This document shows positions 7,145 through 10,798 of a stretch of DNA of 10,798 nt, piece by piece. The first letter of the stretch is position 1. Each line of letters begins with the position of its first letter. The stretch is from the NCBI GenBank assembly GCA_964514105.1, contig CAZEPJ010000100.1, positions 1-10,798 on the forward strand, read 5' to 3'. This DNA comes from CAZEPJ01 sp964514105. Lineage in GTDB: Bacteria > Desulfobacterota > Desulfocorpusculales > Desulfocorpusculum. The notes below the pieces were generated by a model. It was not told the DNA's origin. It did no database searches and saw nothing but the letters and a program-made list of their open reading frames with translations. Made by a program: the position numbers and the translations under genes.

Positions 7145-8623
7145 GTGTGGAGGAAGTGGGCCTTGCTGACGGACCTTTACCAGCTCACCATGGTCGGCGG
7201 CTACGTCCAGGAAGGGAAGGGAGACCAGTGGGCCAACTTCGACTATTTCTTTCGCAGGATCCCCGATGAGGGCGGCTACTGCGTCCTGGCCGGGCTGGCG
7301 GACCTGGTGGAGTATCTCGAGAGGCTCCGCTTCAACGGGGAGGACGTGGCGTATCTGGAGGAACTGGGCCTGTTTCCCAGGAGGGTCTTGGATTACCTGG
7401 CGGGCTTTCGGTTCACGGGCGATCTTTGGGCCGTGCCTGAAGGGACGGTGGTCTTCCCCCACGAGCCCCTCATCCGGGTCCGGGCCCCCCTTCCCGAGGC
7501 CCAGCTCATCGAGACGGCCCTCCTGAACATCATGAACTACCAGACCCTCATCGCCACCAAGGCGGCGAGGGTCTGCTGGGCGGCCGGCGGGGCGCCGGTC
7601 ATCGATTTCGGGCTGCGGCGGGCCCACGGCCCGGACGGCGGGCTCATGGCCTCCCGGGCCGCGTATATCGGCGGCGTGGAGGCCACATCCAACGCCCTGG
7701 CGGGGAGGCTGTGCGGCATCCCGGTGCGGGGCACCCACGCCCATTCCTGGGTGGAGAGCTTCCCCACGGAGCTGGAGGCCTTTCGGGCCTACGCCCGGGT
7801 CTACCCCGATTCATGCCTCCTGCTGGTGGACACGTACGACACCCTGCGCAGCGGCGTGCCCAACGCCATCCGGGTGGGGCGAGAGCTCCGCCGGCGGGGC
7901 AGGGCGCTCCAGGGGATCCGGCTGGACAGCGGGGATCTGGCGTATCTGAGCAAGGAGGCCCGGGCCATGCTGGACGAGGCGGGCCTGGTGGACGCGCGCA
8001 TCGTGGCCTCGGGGGATCTGGACGAGTGGCTCATCGAGAGCCTCAAGCGCCAGGGGGCGCGCATCGACGTCTGGGGGGTGGGGACCCGCCTGGTGACCTC
8101 GTTTTCCTGCCCCGCCCTGGGCGGCGTGTACAAGCTCACCGCGCTGGCCGAAGACGGCCGGCACATGGTCCCCAAGATCAAGCGGTCGGACAACCCGGAA
8201 AAGGTGACCAACCCCGGCGTCAAGCGGGTGGTGCGCATGCACGACGCCCGGGGCCAGATGCGGGGGGATGTCCTCTTTCTGGAGGAGGAGCGGCTCCCCA
8301 GGGGGCGCCCGTTCCGGGCCTACCACCCCATGTACTCCCATGTATTCAAGACGTACTCGGAGGCCTTTGAACTGCGTGAGCTCCTAGTGCCGGTCTTCGA
8401 GAAAGGGGCGCTGGTCTACCGCAGTCCCTCGGTGGAGGAGATCCGCGAGAGCGCCCGGAGCGGCCTGGCCCGACTCGATCCGGCGTACAAGCGGTTTCAC
8501 AATCCCCACGCGTACCACATCAGCCTGAGCCCGAGGCTCTTCCGTGTGAAGCAGAATCTCCTGCTGCGTGCGGCGCGCTCAGCCCCCGAGGAGCCCGAGG
8601 CCCTCGCGGACCCCCTGGACTGA
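7145..8623 (+). CDS. pncB: Nicotinate phosphoribosyltransferase
   Basis: This enzyme joins nicotinate to PRPP, giving nicotinate mononucleotide in the Preiss-Handler NAD salvage route. The ~492-residue product opens with LLTDLYQLTM (7-16), the nucleotide-binding N-terminal signature. It continues with RRAHGPDGG, GVEATSNALAG and GTHAHSWV (196-203), whose H200 is the likely catalytic (phosphorylatable) histidine by family comparison. Next come LVDTYDTLRSGVPNAI and GIRLDSGDLAYLS, the PRPP/phosphate-binding core. VWGVGTRLVTS and GGVYKLTAL complete the family pattern. I start at GTG 7145, because GGAGGGAGGAGG lies directly upstream (7131-7142) and the signature follows at once. TTG 7124, overlapping the rimO stop, is an alternative adding 7 residues. 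The gene ends inside the convergent threonine-synthase-like gene, overlapping it by 45 nt, so its last 15 codons are shared on the opposite strand. Confidence 0.93.
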   Translation: MWRKWALLTDLYQLTMVGGYVQEGKGDQWANFDYFFRRIPDEGGYCVLAGLADLVEYLERLRFNGEDVAYLEELGLFPRRVLDYLAGFRFTGDLWAVPEGTVVFPHEPLIRVRAPLPEAQLIETALLNIMNYQTLIATKAARVCWAAGGAPVIDFGLRRAHGPDGGLMASRAAYIGGVEATSNALAGRLCGIPVRGTHAHSWVESFPTELEAFRAYARVYPDSCLLLVDTYDTLRSGVPNAIRVGRELRRRGRALQGIRLDSGDLAYLSKEARAMLDEAGLVDARIVASGDLDEWLIESLKRQGARIDVWGVGTRLVTSFSCPALGGVYKLTALAEDGRHMVPKIKRSDNPEKVTNPGVKRVVRMHDARGQMRGDVLFLEEERLPRGRPFRAYHPMYSHVFKTYSEAFELRELLVPVFEKGALVYRSPSVEEIRESARSGLARLDPAYKRFHNPHAYHISLSPRLFRVKQNLLLRAARSAPEEPEALADPLD

Positions 8624-9808
8624 GGCCTCCACGGGGCGGGTCCGAACCGGTGGGTACGCGCTCGTCAGGCCCGTCTCCGTGACGAGGCACACGAACACCC
8701 CGTCGGGGTCCAGGCGCCCCTCGCGCACGCCCCTGCACAGGGCCCCCAGGGCCGACGCGCCCGTGGGACCGCTCCAGAGTCCCTCGGCCTCCACCAGGAG
8801 GCGCTGGGACTCGGCCACCTGCTCGTCGGTGACTTCCAGCGCCTCTCCCCCGTGCTCGCGAAGGATGCGCAGGACCCATTCGCCCTTTCTGCCCGGTTTG
8901 CCCGTGGCAAGCCCCTTGGCGATGGTGGGCCCCGTGGTCATGGGCACCAGCGGCCCCCCCCCTCGGAAGGCCCGGACGATGGGGTCGGCGGCGGCGCTCT
9001 GGCACGCCACGAGGCGGGGGATCCGGGGGATCAGCCCCAGGTCTCGCATCTCGCGAAAGCCGCGGAAGGCCGCCGTGAAGATCTCACAGCCCGAGGCCTG
9101 GGCCACGAAGACGTCGGGGGCCCTGCCGAGCTGATGGACCACCTCGTAGGCGATGGTCTTCTTCCCCTCGTGCTTGTAAGGGTTTCGGCGGGCCCCCCCG
9201 TCGAAGACCGTCCGTTCGTCCATGACCGCGTCGAAATGCTCGATGACGTCGTCGTACTGTCCCGCATAGGTGCAGAGGCGGGTGGCCAGCAGGGACATGT
9301 GGGCCATCTTGAGGGGGTCTCCGCACTCGTAGCAGAAAATAACGGACCTCAGGCCTGCCCGGCGGGCGTACGTGGCAATGCTCACCCCCGCGTTGCCGGT
9401 GCTCACCACGGAGATGGCCCCGAACCCGAACTGCCTGGCCGCGGAGACGGCGGTGGCGCTCGTGCGATCCTTCACCGTCCCCGTGGGAAGGGTGCCCTCG
9501 TACTTGAGAAAGAGGGCGCGGACCCCCACCTGCCGGGCCAGGGACGGAGCTGGGATGAGAGGGCTCGCCCCTTCCCCCAGGGTGACCACGTGCCCCGGGG
9601 CCAGGATGGGGAGAACCCGGTGAAAGGCCCACAGCCCCTCGAACCCCCCGTCTCGCGGTCCGACCCGGCCCAGGGCGTCCAGGTCGTACTGGGGATCCAG
9701 GAGGCCGCGGCAGTTCGGGCACTCCAGGAGATAGTCCGGGGCGTGCTGGGCGCCGCAGTCGACGCAGCGAAGCCCCTCCAGGAAAGAGAACCTCTCGCCG
9801 GATGACAT
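8579..9808 (-). CDS. Threonine synthase-family PLP-dependent enzyme (divergent)
   Basis: This is a fold-type II pyridoxal-phosphate enzyme most like threonine synthase, which converts O-phosphohomoserine to threonine. In the 409-residue product, CVDC (15-18) and CPNC (30-33) form an N-terminal zinc ribbon. LKYEGTLPTGTVKDRTSA holds the probable Schiff-base lysine K113. STGNAGVS (136-143), NPYKHEGKKTIAYE (209-222) and TIAKGLATGKP (295-305) match the family layout. Several positions are unusual: TVKDR instead of SFKDR, ASGCE (238-242) at the phosphate-binding loop, SGPTGAS (346-352) where EPSSA is usual, and ETGLTS (378-383) where TGHGLKD is usual. The ATG follows GGAGGTG (complement of 9811-9817), a very strong ribosome binding site. 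It lies 75 nt downstream of the Nudix gene and probably shares its transcript. The family call is secure. Threonine synthase activity is likely but not proven, and another beta-replacement reaction is possible. Confidence 0.75.
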   Translation of the reverse strand: MSSGERFSFLEGLRCVDCGAQHAPDYLLECPNCRGLLDPQYDLDALGRVGPRDGGFEGLWAFHRVLPILAPGHVVTLGEGASPLIPAPSLARQVGVRALFLKYEGTLPTGTVKDRTSATAVSAARQFGFGAISVVSTGNAGVSIATYARRAGLRSVIFCYECGDPLKMAHMSLLATRLCTYAGQYDDVIEHFDAVMDERTVFDGGARRNPYKHEGKKTIAYEVVHQLGRAPDVFVAQASGCEIFTAAFRGFREMRDLGLIPRIPRLVACQSAAADPIVRAFRGGGPLVPMTTGPTIAKGLATGKPGRKGEWVLRILREHGGEALEVTDEQVAESQRLLVEAEGLWSGPTGASALGALCRGVREGRLDPDGVFVCLVTETGLTSAYPPVRTRPVEASVQGVREGLGLLGG

Positions 9809-9883
9809 GACACCTCCATGATTGGCGCCCCGCCCTTGGCCGGGACCGCCGGGCGCACGTCCCGATCGTCTTCAGGAGCGGCT

Positions 9884-10747
9884 CTATCGGACCGGTCGCC
9901 AGAATCCGTGCCGCATGCCGAGGCGGGAAAACGGCGTCCCGGGCGGCAGCGTCGTCAGCTGCGCCAGGGCCTCCCCCGGGATCGGTTCCCCGTACAGGGG
10001 ATCCCACGGGAGGAGGATGACGGGGCCGTCCGGCCCCCGCAGGAGCCTGGGCGTGCGCGGCTCGCCCCAGGTGCGGACCTCGGCCGCGTGCAGGAGGTCT
10101 TCTACCCCAGCGTATGGGGCCAGCTCGTGAAGGGTGGTCAGCGTGGGCGGGCTAAGTGCCGACTCCCCCGCATGGTTTCGCTCCAGGGCCTCCCGGGGAG
10201 AAAGCCAGATCCCATGGGTCGTCTCCGTCTCATCCGGCGCGCAGGCCTGTCCATCGGGGAGGGCCGCCACAAAGAAGCGGGTGTCGAAGCGCTTGGCCAG
10301 GGCCTCCGGCGTGATCCAATGGGCCCACGGGCGGAGCCGGGAGATGGTCAACACCAGAGGCCTCTGTACGACCTGCACGAGAAACCCGTCCCGCCGGGAA
10401 GAGGGCGGGCCCAAAGGGGTGGCCGCCGCGCCTCCCGCCCCAAGACGGGCCAGGAGTACGCCGGTTTCCTCGAAGGTCTCTCGAACAGCGGCCACGGCGA
10501 AGGCCAGGGCCTCGTCCCGTTGCAGGCCCCTCCCCAATCTGGAATCGACCTCTCCGCCGTCCAGGTCCACGTGACCCTTCAGGATGGCGGGGTCCCGATC
10601 CTGCGCCTCGACCACGCCCCCCGGGAACACGTAGGTGCCGGGCAGGAAGCGGCTCTCGGCGCTCCTTCGGACGAGGTAGACCAGCAAGCCTGCCTCGCCG
10701 GGCCGTACCAGGACCAGTGTGGAAGCCGGGACGGGCTGCGCGGACAT
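9884..10747 (-). CDS. Nudix hydrolase, NUDT19-like
   Basis: Nudix enzymes cleave nucleoside diphosphates linked to another group. In the 287-residue product, FPGGVVE (41-47) is followed only at 89 by RETFEETGVLL (R89, E90, E93, E94, G96). The glycine-to-REXXEE distance is about 31 residues longer than in MutT. This split Nudix box, together with RFDTRFFVAALP (153-164), EAL near 186-188 and PPTLTTLHELA (200-210), matches the NUDT19 subfamily. The mammalian member of that subfamily hydrolyses coenzyme A and acyl-CoA. The metal-binding glutamates are present, so the enzyme should be active; CoA as substrate is inference. ATG 10747 is the only clear start but has no Shine-Dalgarno, and a possible promoter just upstream would produce a leaderless mRNA. 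The stop is TAG. No recognised functional link to the downstream PLP enzyme. Confidence 0.82.
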   Translation of the reverse strand: MSAQPVPASTLVLVRPGEAGLLVYLVRRSAESRFLPGTYVFPGGVVEAQDRDPAILKGHVDLDGGEVDSRLGRGLQRDEALAFAVAAVRETFEETGVLLARLGAGGAAATPLGPPSSRRDGFLVQVVQRPLVLTISRLRPWAHWITPEALAKRFDTRFFVAALPDGQACAPDETETTHGIWLSPREALERNHAGESALSPPTLTTLHELAPYAGVEDLLHAAEVRTWGEPRTPRLLRGPDGPVILLPWDPLYGEPIPGEALAQLTTLPPGTPFSRLGMRHGFWRPVR

Positions 10748-10753
10748 GGGGCC

Positions 10754-10782
10754 AGGGTACCATGGGGGAGGACGGGCCTCAA
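10754..10782 (-). promoter_or_regulatory. Possible sigma70-type promoter giving a leaderless Nudix mRNA
   Basis: Reading the minus strand, TTGAGG (complement of 10777-10782) and TACCCT (complement of 10754-10759) are separated by 17 bp. Matches to TTGACA and TATAAT are 4/6 and 3/6, with the key TA...T bases of the -10 kept. Only six bases (10748-10753) separate the -10 from the ATG at 10747, so transcription would start at or next to the start codon. The absence of a Shine-Dalgarno there is consistent with this. Weak motifs in GC-rich DNA, so moderate confidence at best. Confidence 0.35.
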
Positions 10783-10798
10783 GGGTTCCGGGGAGGGG

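Noticed and set aside
9825..9864. Hairpins between the Nudix and threonine-synthase-like genes as a terminator or leader switch
   Set aside because: GCGCCC/GGGCGC and CGGGAC/GTCCCG can each pair, but the stems are only 6 bp, no T tract follows, and neither involves the strong ribosome binding site.
1..10798. CRISPR array, insertion sequence, integrase or phage genes
   Set aside because: No regularly spaced repeats, terminal inverted repeats or transposase/integrase motifs were seen. Every long frame is explained by a housekeeping-type gene.

Overview
This is a GC-rich chromosomal window from what looks like a Gram-negative bacterium. LolA, which carries lipoproteins to the outer membrane, implies a two-membrane envelope. 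Ribonuclease J next to ftsK, lolA and rimO fits a Desulfobacterota/deltaproteobacterial-type lineage better than an enteric one. The phylum assignment is inferred from gene content, not from a marker comparison. I see no transposase, integrase, CRISPR array, phage gene or rRNA/tRNA gene. The window is mostly housekeeping, densely packed.

Plus strand, 184-8623: a near-consensus sigma70-type promoter (TTGACT, 17 bp, TATAAT) drives a run of six genes. They are a PlsC-type lysophosphatidate acyltransferase, ribonuclease J, an FtsK/SpoIIIE DNA translocase, LolA, the S12 methylthiotransferase RimO, and a nicotinate phosphoribosyltransferase. plsC/rnj and lolA/rimO each overlap by an ATGA; rnj/ftsK and rimO/pncB are separated by 29 and 17 nt. 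The only sizeable gap, 126 nt between ftsK and lolA, holds several overlapping signals: a hairpin at the ftsK stop, a possible extended -10 element, and a perfect 9-bp inverted repeat. The 3' arm of that repeat can pair instead with the lolA Shine-Dalgarno sequence. The group joins membrane lipid synthesis, mRNA decay, chromosome segregation, lipoprotein export, ribosome modification and NAD salvage, so the clustering looks like a growth or envelope housekeeping operon rather than a pathway.

Minus strand, 10747-8579: two genes read toward the first cluster. One encodes a NUDT19-like Nudix hydrolase with a long insertion inside its Nudix box. The other, 75 nt downstream, encodes a fold-type II PLP enzyme of the threonine synthase family with an N-terminal four-cysteine zinc ribbon and several non-standard active-site motifs. 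Its 3' end overlaps the 3' end of the nicotinate phosphoribosyltransferase gene by 45 nt.

The points most worth a second look are the lolA leader, the divergent threonine-synthase-like enzyme, the overlapping convergent gene ends, the hairpin between rnj and ftsK, and the possible leaderless promoter of the Nudix gene. I found no convincing entirely new multi-gene system.
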